Counted from the first letter of the stretch, positions 53,524-63,408 are shown. The stretch: DNA of 64,000 nt from Desulfobacterales bacterium (GCA_034520365.1 JAXHNP010000003.1:186001-250000), one strand, 5' to 3'. Numbers and translations: made by a program. The notes: generated by a model not told the origin, from the sequence alone.

Positions 53524-55202
53524 TGGAGAAAAAAGGTAAACGCATTTTCGGAATCGACTTGGGCACCACCTATTCTTCCATTTCTTACGTGGATGAGTTC
53601 GGAAAGGCAGTGATCATTCCCAATGCCGAAAATGAACGGATTACGCCCTCGGTGGTATTTTTTGACGGGGATTCCGTTGTGGTCGGGGATGTGGCCAAGG
53701 AAAGCTCCAAACTATACCCCAATGAAGTGGTCAGCTTTGTCAAGCGGGCCATGGGCGAGCCGAATTTTGTATTTGAATACAATAATGAAGATTACCGGGC
53801 GGAAGAAATTTCCGCCTATATACTGAAAAAGCTGGCCCAGGATGCGGAGCAATATCTTGGCGAGAAAGTCACGGACGTGGTCATCACCTGTCCGGCCTAT
53901 TTCGGCATTAATGAGCGGGAGGCCACCCGGAAAGCCGGCGAGATCGCCGGATTCAATGTCCGTCAGATTATCAACGAACCCACGGCCGCGGCCATCGCCT
54001 ATGGCACGCTGGACACGCACGAAAGCCGCGTGGTGCTGGTCTATGACCTGGGCGGCGGCACATTTGACGTCACCATGATCGACATTCAAAAGGATTCGGT
54101 GGAGGTCGTCTGCACGGGCGGGGATCACAATCTGGGCGGCAAGGATTGGGATGATCGGATCGTCGCCTATATGGTGGAAAAGTACCAGGAAGAGACCCAG
54201 AGCCAGGAGGATATCCTGGAGGACCCGGACACCTGGCAGGACCTGCAGCTTTCGGCGGAAAAGGCCAAAAAGATATTAAGTCAGCGGAGCAAGACCCCGA
54301 TTTCGGTCACCCACGGGGGCGAGCGGGTAAAAATCGTTCTGGAACGGGAAAAATTCGAGGAAGTCACTGCGGACCTTCTGGAGCGGACCATTGATTTTAC
54401 CCGGGATATGCTAAGCGCCGCCCGGGATAAAGGCCATGAAAAATTTGACGAAATCATCCTGGTCGGCGGCTCCACCCGGATGCCCCAGATTCAGGAGCAG
54501 ATCAAGCAGGCATTCGAGGTTACCCCGAAGGTGTTTGATCCGGATGAGGCGGTGGCCAAGGGGGCGGCCATTTATGGCTGGAAACTCAGCCTAAACGACG
54601 GCCTGATCCAGCGCCTGGCGGAAAAGACCCAGAAATCGGTGGAGGAATTTGCCAATCTCTCGGAAATGATTGAAACCAAGCAGGTCAAACCGGAGGACTT
54701 CAAGGCTGCGGCCCAGCAAGTGGCCGATGATACCGGCTACACGCTGCCCACCATTCAAAGCGCCATGCTAAAGGTCAAAAATGTGACCAGCAAAAGCTTC
54801 GGCGTGGTCGCGCATAACCCGAAGAACGAAGAAATCATATTCAATCTGGTATTGCGAAATACGGCCGTTCCCATAAGCCGCAAAAAGAACTTCTTTACAG
54901 CGGTGGAAAACCAGCAGACCGTTCTCATCCGGATCATGGAGAGCGAAACCAGCAGCGTGGAAATTCCGCTGGACCATGCGGTTGAAATCAAAACCGCGGT
55001 ATTGAATCTCCCGCCCGAGCTGCCGGCGGATCTGCCGATTGAAATCACCTTCAGCTTAAACGAGGAAGGGCGCCTGCATATCACCGCCCTGGAAACCAGT
55101 GAAACCCGGCAGGTGGAGGTGGTGCTGGATACGGCCTCGGTCATTCAGGGTGAGGCTCTGGAAAAGGCCAAGGCCCGCTCCCAGAGCCTGGTGGTTCATT
55201 AA
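53523..55202 (+). CDS. Short Hsp70 (DnaK-like) without lid domain
   Basis: A 559-residue Hsp70. The ATPase domain is complete: GIDLGTTYSSI (10-20), VVITCPAYFG, NEPTAAAIAYG, YDLGGGTFDVT (about 175) and LVGGSTRMPQI. An unusual helical insert of about 60 residues (370-425, QKSVEEFANLSEMIETKQVK) separates it from a beta substrate-binding domain. The protein ends at ALEKAKARSQSLVVH, with no alpha-helical lid and no EEVD tail. It would bind substrates weakly or specifically. It lies in an operon with a GrpE-like gene and a J-like membrane protein. Confidence 0.9.
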   Translation: MEKKGKRIFGIDLGTTYSSISYVDEFGKAVIIPNAENERITPSVVFFDGDSVVVGDVAKESSKLYPNEVVSFVKRAMGEPNFVFEYNNEDYRAEEISAYILKKLAQDAEQYLGEKVTDVVITCPAYFGINEREATRKAGEIAGFNVRQIINEPTAAAIAYGTLDTHESRVVLVYDLGGGTFDVTMIDIQKDSVEVVCTGGDHNLGGKDWDDRIVAYMVEKYQEETQSQEDILEDPDTWQDLQLSAEKAKKILSQRSKTPISVTHGGERVKIVLEREKFEEVTADLLERTIDFTRDMLSAARDKGHEKFDEIILVGGSTRMPQIQEQIKQAFEVTPKVFDPDEAVAKGAAIYGWKLSLNDGLIQRLAEKTQKSVEEFANLSEMIETKQVKPEDFKAAAQQVADDTGYTLPTIQSAMLKVKNVTSKSFGVVAHNPKNEEIIFNLVLRNTAVPISRKKNFFTAVENQQTVLIRIMESETSSVEIPLDHAVEIKTAVLNLPPELPADLPIEITFSLNEEGRLHITALETSETRQVEVVLDTASVIQGEALEKAKARSQSLVVH

Positions 55203-55261
55203 CGCCGCCCGCCTGTCTTGCAGGCAGATTTAAAATTAAACCTAAACACTAGAAACATTTC

Positions 55262-57610
55262 ATGGAACGTGAAAATTTTTATATCCTGTTAGACCTCTCC
55301 ATCGAACCGCCGGAGACTGATCCTGAAGTTATCAAGCAGCGGATCAAAAAGAAACAGACGGAATGGAGCAAGCTGCGCAACCACCCCACCAAGGGACTCC
55401 AGGCCCAGAAAAACATCAGCCTGATCCCTGAGATGGAAAAAGTGATGCTGGACCCGCAGCTGCGGGCCGAAGAGCTGGAAGCCGCCAAACAGGTCATCAA
55501 GCAGGGAAAAGAAAGCAAATATCCGGAGATCGACCGGCACATCGACATCCTGATGGGCAAGGGCTTTCTCTCACAGGAAGAAGTGATCAAGCTGGCCACT
55601 GTGCATGGCCTGTCCCAAAACGAGATCCAGGACCGGATCAATGCCAAGAAACAGGAAAAATTCGGCCATATCGACCGGGCCATCAGCCTTCGCATGGATA
55701 AAGGCTATATCACCGAGGCGGAGATCGCCAAAATCGCCAAACGGCATTCCCTGAGCGAGGATGATCTCCGCCGCCGGGTCCGGTGCCCGATAAAAAAAGA
55801 CGACAAGGAACAAAACGACGTCAAGCCGCGCCACATTGATAAATCCCTTGAGAAAACCATCAATGATAACCTGAAAATCCTGGGCAAATCCTCACTCTAT
55901 GATTTTCTGGGGCTGCCGGAAAGCGCCGACCTTGAATCCCTGCACGCCCAGGCCAACCGGAAAAAGAAAGAACTGGCCAACATCAGCCGGAAAGATGCCA
56001 CAGTGACCGCCAGCAACACCCTGGCCGGGCATTGCATGACCATTTTCAAATCCGATGAAAGCCGGAATGCCTACGACATTTCACTGGCCCGCTCCCGGCT
56101 GGCCGCGCTTGACTCGGACATCGATATTGCCGCCACCAACGGCAAAGTCCGGCCGGAATACTATGATGTGCTGGTCCAGAAAGCCATGGAGTTCGGCATG
56201 GACCAGCAGGAAGCCAACTCCTATATCCAAAGCTACTGCAGCCGCAAAGGCTATAAAATTGACAAGGCCCCGAATAAACGCAAAAAACAGCTGATTATCG
56301 GCGGGGCTGCGGCCGCGGCAATCATCGTGGCGATTGTCGCGGGACTGTTTTTTTCGCACATGCATCAGACACAGGTTGAGGAAACCGAATTTCAGTCAAT
56401 GATGGCCAATGTCCGCCAGCAGCAGAATCCTGAGGAAAAACTGAAGCGGCTGGGTAATTATCTGGACGCCAATCCATCCAGTGAATACCTGGAAAGGGTT
56501 CGGCAGGAAATACAAAAGGTACAGGACCAGATCAAAAAACAACAATACGTTGCGGCCCTGGAAAAGGCGGAGCCGCACAAGGCCGCAGAAGAATATGAAA
56601 AAGCAACCGCGGTCTACGAGACATTTATTGAGCGCCATCCCAACAATCCCCACGTCAGTCAGGCCAAAAAACAAATCAGTAAAATGGAATCACTTGCCGA
56701 AGCGCGGGATTACGAGGCCTTGGAGTCCGTCATGGTCAACGGGGCGCCGGATGAGAAGATCGCCGCGGCCCGGGACTATATCGAGAAGCATCCGAACGGG
56801 ACGCATAGGGAAGAAATCGAGCAGCTGATCGATGACATGAGCAGCGAATATTTCATATTCGTCAAAAACCGGCTGAATGAATGCGAAAAAGCGGAAAACT
56901 GGGAAACATGCATCCGGCTATGCGAAACCTATATTGAATTGTATGATAACAGCCACACGGATCAGCTCAAGCAGTTGCTGCCCAAATATGAAAAACGTCA
57001 CAGGGATGAACAAATTCTTGCGAATCTAAAGGATAAGGCGGCACAAAAAGGGAATGATTTCAGCGCGGCCAGGCAGGTCTTTCTGGATTACTTAGAAGCC
57101 TATCCGGACACCACGGTAAAGGAAGACATTCGCCAGGAATTGGCCCGGCTTGACCAGCGCATCCGGGAAAAACACATAAACGATGCCAAGGAAAAAATCC
57201 GTTCCGATCTGAGCCAGGCCGATGACCGGTTTGTTGAAAAAACTGAAGGGGTCGTTCTGGATAAAGAAACCGGACTGATGTGGACCCTGGTGGATTCCGG
57301 CATTAGCCGGCCGGATCAGTGCCTTACCTATGACATGGCCCGGCAATACGTCAAAGACCTGTCAACCGGCGGATATTCGGACTGGCGGCTGCCCACGCCA
57401 AAAGAGCTGACCGAGATCTATAAAAAAGAGCCATTTTTCCCTTCCAATAAAAACAAATGGTACTGGAGTTCGGAGAATTACTCCCGCTATTCAGATGGAT
57501 GGCATAAGATCGTTGACACGGTGACCGGCCAAAACAAAACGAATGGGGAGGTTGTTCGCCGGGATGCTGCTGAATGCGGAACCGTTCGAGCAGTCAGAGC
57601 CCCCGATTAA
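55262..57610 (+). CDS. Membrane protein with J-domain-like modules and C-terminal DUF1566
   Basis: A 782-residue protein. The N-terminal 340 residues hold two helical repeats (RHIDILMGKGFLSQEEVIKL; HIDRAISLRMDKGYITEAEI) and a J-like segment (SLYDFLGLPESADLESLHAQ to SRNAYDISLARS) that lacks the HPD motif. One membrane helix (about 346-365) follows KRKKQ, so the N-terminus is cytoplasmic. The outer part has TPR-like helices (400-640) and ends in a DUF1566 domain (GLMWT, GYSDWRLPTPKEL, WYWSSEN, VRAVR). It lies 59 bp after the Hsp70 gene. It probably links the cytoplasmic Hsp70 to the periplasm. No such protein is known to me. Confidence 0.75.
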   Translation: MERENFYILLDLSIEPPETDPEVIKQRIKKKQTEWSKLRNHPTKGLQAQKNISLIPEMEKVMLDPQLRAEELEAAKQVIKQGKESKYPEIDRHIDILMGKGFLSQEEVIKLATVHGLSQNEIQDRINAKKQEKFGHIDRAISLRMDKGYITEAEIAKIAKRHSLSEDDLRRRVRCPIKKDDKEQNDVKPRHIDKSLEKTINDNLKILGKSSLYDFLGLPESADLESLHAQANRKKKELANISRKDATVTASNTLAGHCMTIFKSDESRNAYDISLARSRLAALDSDIDIAATNGKVRPEYYDVLVQKAMEFGMDQQEANSYIQSYCSRKGYKIDKAPNKRKKQLIIGGAAAAAIIVAIVAGLFFSHMHQTQVEETEFQSMMANVRQQQNPEEKLKRLGNYLDANPSSEYLERVRQEIQKVQDQIKKQQYVAALEKAEPHKAAEEYEKATAVYETFIERHPNNPHVSQAKKQISKMESLAEARDYEALESVMVNGAPDEKIAAARDYIEKHPNGTHREEIEQLIDDMSSEYFIFVKNRLNECEKAENWETCIRLCETYIELYDNSHTDQLKQLLPKYEKRHRDEQILANLKDKAAQKGNDFSAARQVFLDYLEAYPDTTVKEDIRQELARLDQRIREKHINDAKEKIRSDLSQADDRFVEKTEGVVLDKETGLMWTLVDSGISRPDQCLTYDMARQYVKDLSTGGYSDWRLPTPKELTEIYKKEPFFPSNKNKWYWSSENYSRYSDGWHKIVDTVTGQNKTNGEVVRRDAAECGTVRAVRAPD

Positions 57611-57632
57611 CAGGAAAGCTGCCCGGATTAGG

Positions 57633-58517
57633 CTATCCGTTGCCTGATTCGCGGTTTACCGCCTGCCATAGAAGCTCGATCAAGGGTTGCAGAAAATCGA
57701 TGGCCTGCCCTTCCCGGATCATCTTTAACTCCTCCATCTCATTGGCCGTATTGATTTTATCCGCCTCAACCCCGACTGTGGCCGCCAGCTCCTCCGCATC
57801 TATGGCGCTGCGATAGAGCCGGGTGAGCACCAGACGCACGTTGCTGGAGCGCGGCAGGGACAATTTGTCCAAGGCCTGCCGCAGGGTTTTGGCATCCACG
57901 GCTTCCAGCCGGCGCACCGCATCTTCAGGTTCAGGCGGCCCGGTTTCTTCGCTTTCCAGAAAATCCGTGAGATCGATCTGTGCTTCATCCGCCTGGGCTT
58001 CGGGCGTTTCTGCCTCAGCCGTCTCCTCTTCCTGAGGTTCAGCCGGCAATGTCTCTGGTTCATCCGGTTGAATTTCCGCATCCTCCTCAACCTCAACGGA
58101 AACCTCTGATACCTCATAGGCTTCCGGCTCAGCCGCCGCTTCAGCCGACCCTCCGATCAAAATGGTCTCCTGATAAGCCGGGGTTTCGGATAAATCTACA
58201 TGCGCATAATAAACATACGCCTCACCCATATCCTTGGTCAGCTTGAACCGATTGACTACAGCGATCTGGCGGGTGCTGTCTGAGAGCATTCGATAAATTT
58301 TTTCAATTTTTTCGCTGCGGGCCGCTTCCTCACCGAGGGTCGTTCGAACACGCGCCCGGACATGTGAGGGATTGGATTTAAGCGTATACACATCCACGTC
58401 ATGGCCGTTTTCCAACTTTATCCGAAAGCCGTTTTGAATGCCTTTTAAAATAAAGCCCTGGGCTCTTAGCGTCTCGATCAGGCTTCGCAGTTTGGGATCA
58501 ATTTTCGGCTTCTTCAT
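57633..58517 (-). CDS. Hypothetical protein with acidic linker
   Basis: A 294-residue soluble protein, not recognised. The first 130 residues appear folded (LRAQGFILKGIQNGFRIKLE), residues 130-205 are very acidic and rich in Glu, Pro and Ala, and the last 90 form a helical domain. It is convergent with the DUF1566 gene and 54 bp upstream of sppA on the opposite side, so it may be read after or before sppA on the minus strand (order sppA then this gene). Confidence 0.7.
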   Translation of the reverse strand: MKKPKIDPKLRSLIETLRAQGFILKGIQNGFRIKLENGHDVDVYTLKSNPSHVRARVRTTLGEEAARSEKIEKIYRMLSDSTRQIAVVNRFKLTKDMGEAYVYYAHVDLSETPAYQETILIGGSAEAAAEPEAYEVSEVSVEVEEDAEIQPDEPETLPAEPQEEETAEAETPEAQADEAQIDLTDFLESEETGPPEPEDAVRRLEAVDAKTLRQALDKLSLPRSSNVRLVLTRLYRSAIDAEELAATVGVEADKINTANEMEELKMIREGQAIDFLQPLIELLWQAVNRESGNG

Positions 58518-58571
58518 AAGCGAAACATCATCAACAGTGGGTTCAGACGGATGCCATGCGGATTTCGCCTG

Positions 58572-59561
58572 TTACTCAAAATCAATACCCGCCGGCCAGA
58601 GATAGTAAAAACCGGAGCGCCCCAATTTAGCAGATTGGGGAAGGCCCAGGTCAATTAAGGATTGCCCGCCCGCCTGAAAGCGGGTTTGCGTATTATAAAT
58701 ATTGTCATTGGGGTATTCGCTCCGGCGGTAGACCACGAGCTTTGCATCTTCCGGCAGACCCGCCATGGCCCGGGTTTTTTCGAATGCATCGTTCAAATAG
58801 CCGATTTCATCCACCAGCCCGATTTCAAGCGCCTCATCCGCCAGGAAAATCCGCGCGGTCTCAACTTCGGCCAGGGCCGAATCAGAGAAATCCCGATGCT
58901 TTTTAACCAAATCGACAAAACGGCTCCCCAAACTCTCAGCCAGTCCCTGAAAGATCTGCGCCTCTTCTTCAGAGGCCTCCCTGAAGGGAGAGCCCATATC
59001 CTTATGCGTACCCGAAGTATGGGTAATGACATCCACACCGATTTTCTCCATCAGGCCGTTTACTTTCGGCCGAAGGAAAATAACCCCCACCGAGCCCGTA
59101 ATTGATGTGGGATGGGCCATGATCATATCCGCCGGAAGCGCCATGTAATAGCCGCCGGAAGCGGCCACGTTCATCAATACGACGGAAACGGCTTTGCCGG
59201 TTTTCTCCTTAAACGCCTGGATCTCATGATATAAGACATCACTGGCTGTCACCGAGCCGCCCGGGGAATCGATCTTAAAGAGCACCGCCTTGATCTCCGG
59301 ATCTTCTGCCGCCATATTCAGTTGAGAGACGACCTCCTGGACCATGCTCGGTTCTGTCCGCAACAGGCCTTTATGCGAAAAGTCGGATATCATACCGTTT
59401 ACCGGAATCAAAAGCACCTTTGTATCCGCCCGGCCCTGTAAAGTAAACTCTTTCAAAGGATCCGTGGCATCCGTGAAAAGCTTGACTTGCGGGGACATAC
59501 AGCCTGCCGCGCAGACAAATAAAACCATTAAGATCAGAATTTTTTTCAAAATCACCTCCAT
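58572..59561 (-). CDS. sppA: Signal peptide peptidase SppA (36K type), lipoprotein
   Basis: A 329-residue serine-lysine peptidase that digests cleaved signal peptides at the inner membrane. The nucleophile is in NVAASGGYYMA; the lysine lies in SGTHKDMGSPFR. The N-terminus has a hydrophobic stretch ending in CAAGC, a lipobox, so the protein is probably lipid-anchored. The ATG at 59561 follows GGAGG; a TTG four codons on, itself preceded by GGAGGTGAT, is an alternative start. Confidence 0.93.
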   Translation of the reverse strand: MEVILKKILILMVLFVCAAGCMSPQVKLFTDATDPLKEFTLQGRADTKVLLIPVNGMISDFSHKGLLRTEPSMVQEVVSQLNMAAEDPEIKAVLFKIDSPGGSVTASDVLYHEIQAFKEKTGKAVSVVLMNVAASGGYYMALPADMIMAHPTSITGSVGVIFLRPKVNGLMEKIGVDVITHTSGTHKDMGSPFREASEEEAQIFQGLAESLGSRFVDLVKKHRDFSDSALAEVETARIFLADEALEIGLVDEIGYLNDAFEKTRAMAGLPEDAKLVVYRRSEYPNDNIYNTQTRFQAGGQSLIDLGLPQSAKLGRSGFYYLWPAGIDFE

Positions 59562-59695
59562 ACCCGCCTCCCCCGGCTGAAACAACGGCCCTTTTTAATG
59601 AATAAACCGGTTACACCCAAATTGCGTTTAGTTTTAATTTATACTACATTCAGAATAGTCATGTCCATATCCAAAATCGAATAGCGGAGCAAACC

Positions 59696-60781
59696 ATGCG
59701 CCTGCTCTTTCTTGAGCCCTTTTACGGGGGCTCGCATCGGGACTTTGCCGATAGCTTTATAAAACACACCAAGCATGATGCGGATCTGTATGCCCTGCCC
59801 GCCCGTTTCTGGAAATGGCGGATGCGGGGGGCCGCCCTGCACTTTATTCGTCAAATAAAAGAAATTTCCGCCTATGACGCCCTTATCTGCTCAGACTTAA
59901 TGGCTCTGACTGACTTTAAAGCCCTTTGCCCCGGCAAATGCCCGCCGGTAATGGTCTATTTTCACGAAAATCAGTTAACTTATCCGGTTCAGCCGGGAGA
60001 AGTCCGGGATGCGCATTTCGGATTTACGGATATAACCACGGCCCTTGCGGCTGACCGCGTGGTTTTTAATTCAAACACGCATTTTAATGATTTTTTTGAT
60101 CATCTGTCCGGATTTATCCGAATGATGCCGGATTACCGACCCGCCTGGGCCATTGAAAAAATCCGGGCCAAATCCGCTGTGTGTTATCCGGGCTGTGATT
60201 TCTCCATGGCGGCGGCACCAACGGGGCCGAAAACAGAAAACCCCCCGCTTGTGATCTGGAACCATCGATGGGAGTTTGATAAACAGCCGGACATCTTCTT
60301 CAGTGCGCTGGAAACAGTGGCGAAAAAAGGCATTGACTTCCGCCTTGCTGTGCTGGGGGAGTCATATGGCAGCATGCCCCCTGTATTTAAAAGCGTGGAA
60401 ACCCGATTTAATAAAAAATTGGTTCACTTCGGATATGTCAAGGACAAGGCCGCCTATTTTAAGTGGCTTAGGGCGGGAACAGTGGTGGTAAGCACGGCCA
60501 TTCAGGAAAATTTCGGCATCGCAATTGTTGAGGCCACACGTTTTGGGTGCCTCCCACTGGTGCCGAACCGCCTGGTCTACCCTGAACTCATTCCGGATGA
60601 AATGCACCATCTGTGCCTATACAACACGTTTGAGCAACTCACGGCCAAACTCTCGGGTATTCTAACGGCGCCCCAGGACTATGCAGCCATCCGCCGGCAG
60701 CTGGCCGGCAGCATGGCGAAATATGACTGGCGGGAGCGGATCTCCGAATTTGATCAAGCACTGGAAAAAATAGCCGGATAA
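59696..60781 (+). CDS. DUF3524 glycosyltransferase (tRNA-queuosine mannosyltransferase-like)
   Basis: A 361-residue GT-B type glycosyltransferase. The N-terminus LFLEPFYGGSHRDFADSF is the DUF3524 signature; the C-terminal half has the nucleotide-sugar blocks NHRWEFDKQPD and QENFGIAIVEATRFGCLPLV. Eukaryotic members mannosylate queuosine in tRNA-Asp, and bacterial members carry out similar tRNA glycosylation; the exact substrate here is inferred. GGAG precedes the ATG. It is a single gene followed by tRNA-Ala on the other strand. Confidence 0.88.
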   Translation: MRLLFLEPFYGGSHRDFADSFIKHTKHDADLYALPARFWKWRMRGAALHFIRQIKEISAYDALICSDLMALTDFKALCPGKCPPVMVYFHENQLTYPVQPGEVRDAHFGFTDITTALAADRVVFNSNTHFNDFFDHLSGFIRMMPDYRPAWAIEKIRAKSAVCYPGCDFSMAAAPTGPKTENPPLVIWNHRWEFDKQPDIFFSALETVAKKGIDFRLAVLGESYGSMPPVFKSVETRFNKKLVHFGYVKDKAAYFKWLRAGTVVVSTAIQENFGIAIVEATRFGCLPLVPNRLVYPELIPDEMHHLCLYNTFEQLTAKLSGILTAPQDYAAIRRQLAGSMAKYDWRERISEFDQALEKIAG

Positions 60782-60819
60782 ACGCGTCAAGATAACCCTG
60801 GCGGGTCAACGGCCAATAA

Positions 60820-60855
60820 AAACAAAAACCGGCCACCTTTTCAGACAGCCGGTTT
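60820..60855 (-). terminator. Terminator of tRNA-Ala (minus strand)
   Basis: On the minus strand AAACCGGC, a 14-nt loop and GCCGGTTTTTGTTTTT follow the tRNA 3' end by about 15 bp. Confidence 0.7.
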
Positions 60856-60869
60856 ATGAAAAACTTTTT

Positions 60870-60945
<76 letters not shown>

Positions 60946-60962
60946 GTTTGAAATAATCCCGG

Positions 60963-60991
60963 AATTTAATAAAACGTACGTGGGCTGTCAA
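60963..60991 (-). promoter_or_regulatory. Promoter of tRNA-Ala
   Basis: On the minus strand TTGACA (60991-60986), a 17-bp spacer and TAAATT (60968-60963), 17 bp before the mature tRNA. Confidence 0.65.
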
Positions 60992-61017
60992 GCCTTATTT
61001 TGAACCCCTATAATATA

Positions 61018-61046
61018 TTGACAAAAAATCAGATAGCCATTAGAAA
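61018..61046 (+). promoter_or_regulatory. Candidate promoter of ppiD
   Basis: TTGACA (61018-61023), a 17-bp spacer and a weak -10 TAGAAA (61041-61046), about 105 bp before the start codon. Confidence 0.45.
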
Positions 61047-61150
61047 TACAGGAAACCTACCCGGCCCTGGACTGCCGGGCGGGAACGTCTGAAACCTATC
61101 GAAATATCTAATCAAAATAAAAAAATTATATATAGTTGGGAGATTGTTAA

Positions 61151-63046
61151 ATGCTTAACAAAATGCGGGAAAGCGCCGGCTCTTGGATGATCAAAGTTCT
61201 TCTGGGCATTATTGTGCTGGCGTTTGTTTTCATGGGGGCCGGCAGCTTTAATTCGGGCCGGACTACCAAAGCCGCCAATGTCAACGGCGAACCGATTTCC
61301 ATTCGCGAATATCAACAGGCATACCAGCGAATGATTGAACGGCTCCGCCAGCAGTTCGGGGACCGGTTTAACAATGAGATGATTGAAATGTTCGATCTCA
61401 AGCAGCAGGCCATGAATCAGGTTATTGAAACCGAGCTTCTGCGGCAGACCGCCCGGAAATACAACCTTCAGGTGGTCCCTACTGAATTGGCCGAGACCAT
61501 CACCCGTATTCCGGCGTTTCAGAAAAACGGGCAATTCAATCAGCAGCAGTATAAAATGGTTTTAAATCAGAACCGCCTGTCTCCGGAGTCTTTTGAGGCC
61601 CTCCAGCGGGAATCCATGCTTATCCAGAAATTCCGTTCCATTGTGTCCAGCGGCATCCAGGTTTCCCCGGCCGAAGCCCGGCAATGGTACAACTGGAAAA
61701 ATGCAGAGATCAAAATCGATTATGCCCTGTTTAAGCCCGCCAATTTTTCTGATATCCCCATTGATGAGGCGGCAGTGAAAGCCTATTACGAGGCGCACAA
61801 GGAGCAATACAAAACCCAGCCCCAAATTAAGGCCAGATACCTCAAATTTTCGCCGGAGGATTATTTATCAAAGGTCGAGGTCTCAGAAGCGGAAATCGAG
61901 GCCTATTACCGCAATAACAAGAAAAAATATCAGCAGCCGGCAACCGTCCACGCCCGGCACATCCTCCTCAAACTCGATAAAACGGCCAGCCCGGAAGAGG
62001 TCGCCAAACGGCGGGAAAAAGCCGTGGAAATCATGGAAAAGGCCAGGTCGGGAAAAGATTTTGCCGGGTTGGCGCAAAAATACTCTGAAGGCCCGAGCAA
62101 GGAAAAAGGCGGGGATATCGGCACATTTGAACGCGGGGATATGGTCAAACCCTTCTCTGACAAGGCGTTTTCCATGGAACCCGGCGAAATCAGCGACCCC
62201 GTCCGGACCGAGTTCGGCTGGCACATCATAAAGGTCGAAGAAAAAACCGAAAAAAGCATCAACCCGCTGGCCGAAGTCAAGGATCAGATCCGCCAAACCC
62301 TTGCCATGGAAAAGGCCAAAAACAAGGCCTATGATGATGCGTTTTCCATGTACAACATCTCATTTGCCGGCGACGATCTGGTTAAGAACACCGAGTCCCG
62401 CGAGGACCTCTCGGTTCAGACGACCGATTTTTTCACGCGGGAGAAAGGCCCGGCCGGTGTTTCCGAATCCAAGGCCTTTGCCGAAGCCGCCTTTAAACTG
62501 CCTCTGATGGATGTCAGCGATGTCAAGGAACTGGGCAATGCATTTTTCCTGATACAGATCCTTGAAAAAAAGGAGGCACAAATCCCTGAATTTGAAACGG
62601 TTCGCGAGCAGGTAATCACGGACTGGAAAAAACAGGAGCGAAAAAAAGCGGCCAAAAATGCCGCCAAAGCATTCCTGACTGATGTCAAATCCGCAGATTC
62701 GATTCAAACCGCAGCAAGAGAGGCGGGCATTGAAATCCATACCACGGACTTTTTTACGCGCAACCAATCCATCCCTGAAATCGGCAGGGATCAGGCGCTG
62801 ATGGATGCGGCGTTTAACCTGTCGGCGTCAGAGCCGCTACCGGATACGCCGATAGATGGCCAAAAGGGTTTTTACATTATTGCGTTTGCTGATAAGCAGA
62901 TGCCGGATCCGGAAAACTTTGAAACAGAAAAAGAACAGGTGGTGCAACAGCTGCTGAACCAGAAAAAATCCCGCTACATGGATGCCTGGATCGCGCAGCT
63001 AAGGGAAAAAAGCGAAATCGAAATATCCGAACAGATAATAAACTAA
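61151..63046 (+). CDS. ppiD: PpiD-like peptidyl-prolyl isomerase chaperone
   Basis: A 631-residue periplasmic folding factor anchored by one N-terminal helix (MIKVLLGIIVLAFVFMGAG, residues 13-31). The SurA-N-like chaperone region (40-180) is followed by a parvulin domain (265-360) with VHARHILLKL, GGDIGTFERGDMVKPF and GWHIIKVEE. The C-terminal part repeats a second chaperone-like unit with TTDFFTR twice (about 420 and 540). It helps outer-membrane and secreted proteins to fold near the translocon. GGGAG precedes the ATG. Confidence 0.92.
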   Translation: MLNKMRESAGSWMIKVLLGIIVLAFVFMGAGSFNSGRTTKAANVNGEPISIREYQQAYQRMIERLRQQFGDRFNNEMIEMFDLKQQAMNQVIETELLRQTARKYNLQVVPTELAETITRIPAFQKNGQFNQQQYKMVLNQNRLSPESFEALQRESMLIQKFRSIVSSGIQVSPAEARQWYNWKNAEIKIDYALFKPANFSDIPIDEAAVKAYYEAHKEQYKTQPQIKARYLKFSPEDYLSKVEVSEAEIEAYYRNNKKKYQQPATVHARHILLKLDKTASPEEVAKRREKAVEIMEKARSGKDFAGLAQKYSEGPSKEKGGDIGTFERGDMVKPFSDKAFSMEPGEISDPVRTEFGWHIIKVEEKTEKSINPLAEVKDQIRQTLAMEKAKNKAYDDAFSMYNISFAGDDLVKNTESREDLSVQTTDFFTREKGPAGVSESKAFAEAAFKLPLMDVSDVKELGNAFFLIQILEKKEAQIPEFETVREQVITDWKKQERKKAAKNAAKAFLTDVKSADSIQTAAREAGIEIHTTDFFTRNQSIPEIGRDQALMDAAFNLSASEPLPDTPIDGQKGFYIIAFADKQMPDPENFETEKEQVVQQLLNQKKSRYMDAWIAQLREKSEIEISEQIIN

Positions 63047-63137
63047 GGGCCGCGGCCTAATCAACTCCAAGGCCACCCCCGCAACGTTAAAGGGGCACTG
63101 TTAACATCATTTAAATAGAGAACCCAGGAACTCGCCA

Positions 63138-63389
63138 ATGGCGAAAATATTCGGCAAAAAAGCCGCAAAGACTGGGAGTCAGATCAACAAGAATCTTCTG
63201 GTCAAACGATGTCCCGAGTGCTTCATCAATCTGCCCATGGATGCCAGAGAATGTTTCTCCTGCCACACCAAGGTAGGCAGGGCGGATAAACATGGCAAGG
63301 CCAGAAAACGGGGGATGTGGGTTTCCTATGTGACCTGCCTCATCGCATGGGCCATCTTTATCGGCTACCTGAAGTGGGCGTTTTTTTAA
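63138..63389 (+). CDS. Small zinc-ribbon membrane protein
   Basis: An 83-residue protein with a CPEC..CFSC zinc ribbon (residues 25-43), a basic stretch and one C-terminal membrane helix (about 60-80). It is unrecognised beyond this. It lies 91 bp after ppiD and may be co-transcribed. Its stop is 19 bp from the stop of the convergent DUF47 gene. Confidence 0.75.
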   Translation: MAKIFGKKAAKTGSQINKNLLVKRCPECFINLPMDARECFSCHTKVGRADKHGKARKRGMWVSYVTCLIAWAIFIGYLKWAFF

Positions 63390-63408
63390 GCTAAACGCCG
63401 CATTCACA

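Noticed and set aside
55262-57610. Calling the DUF1566 protein a true DnaJ
   Set aside because: The J-like segments lack the HPD motif required for stimulating Hsp70, and there is no zinc-finger or C-terminal DnaJ part.
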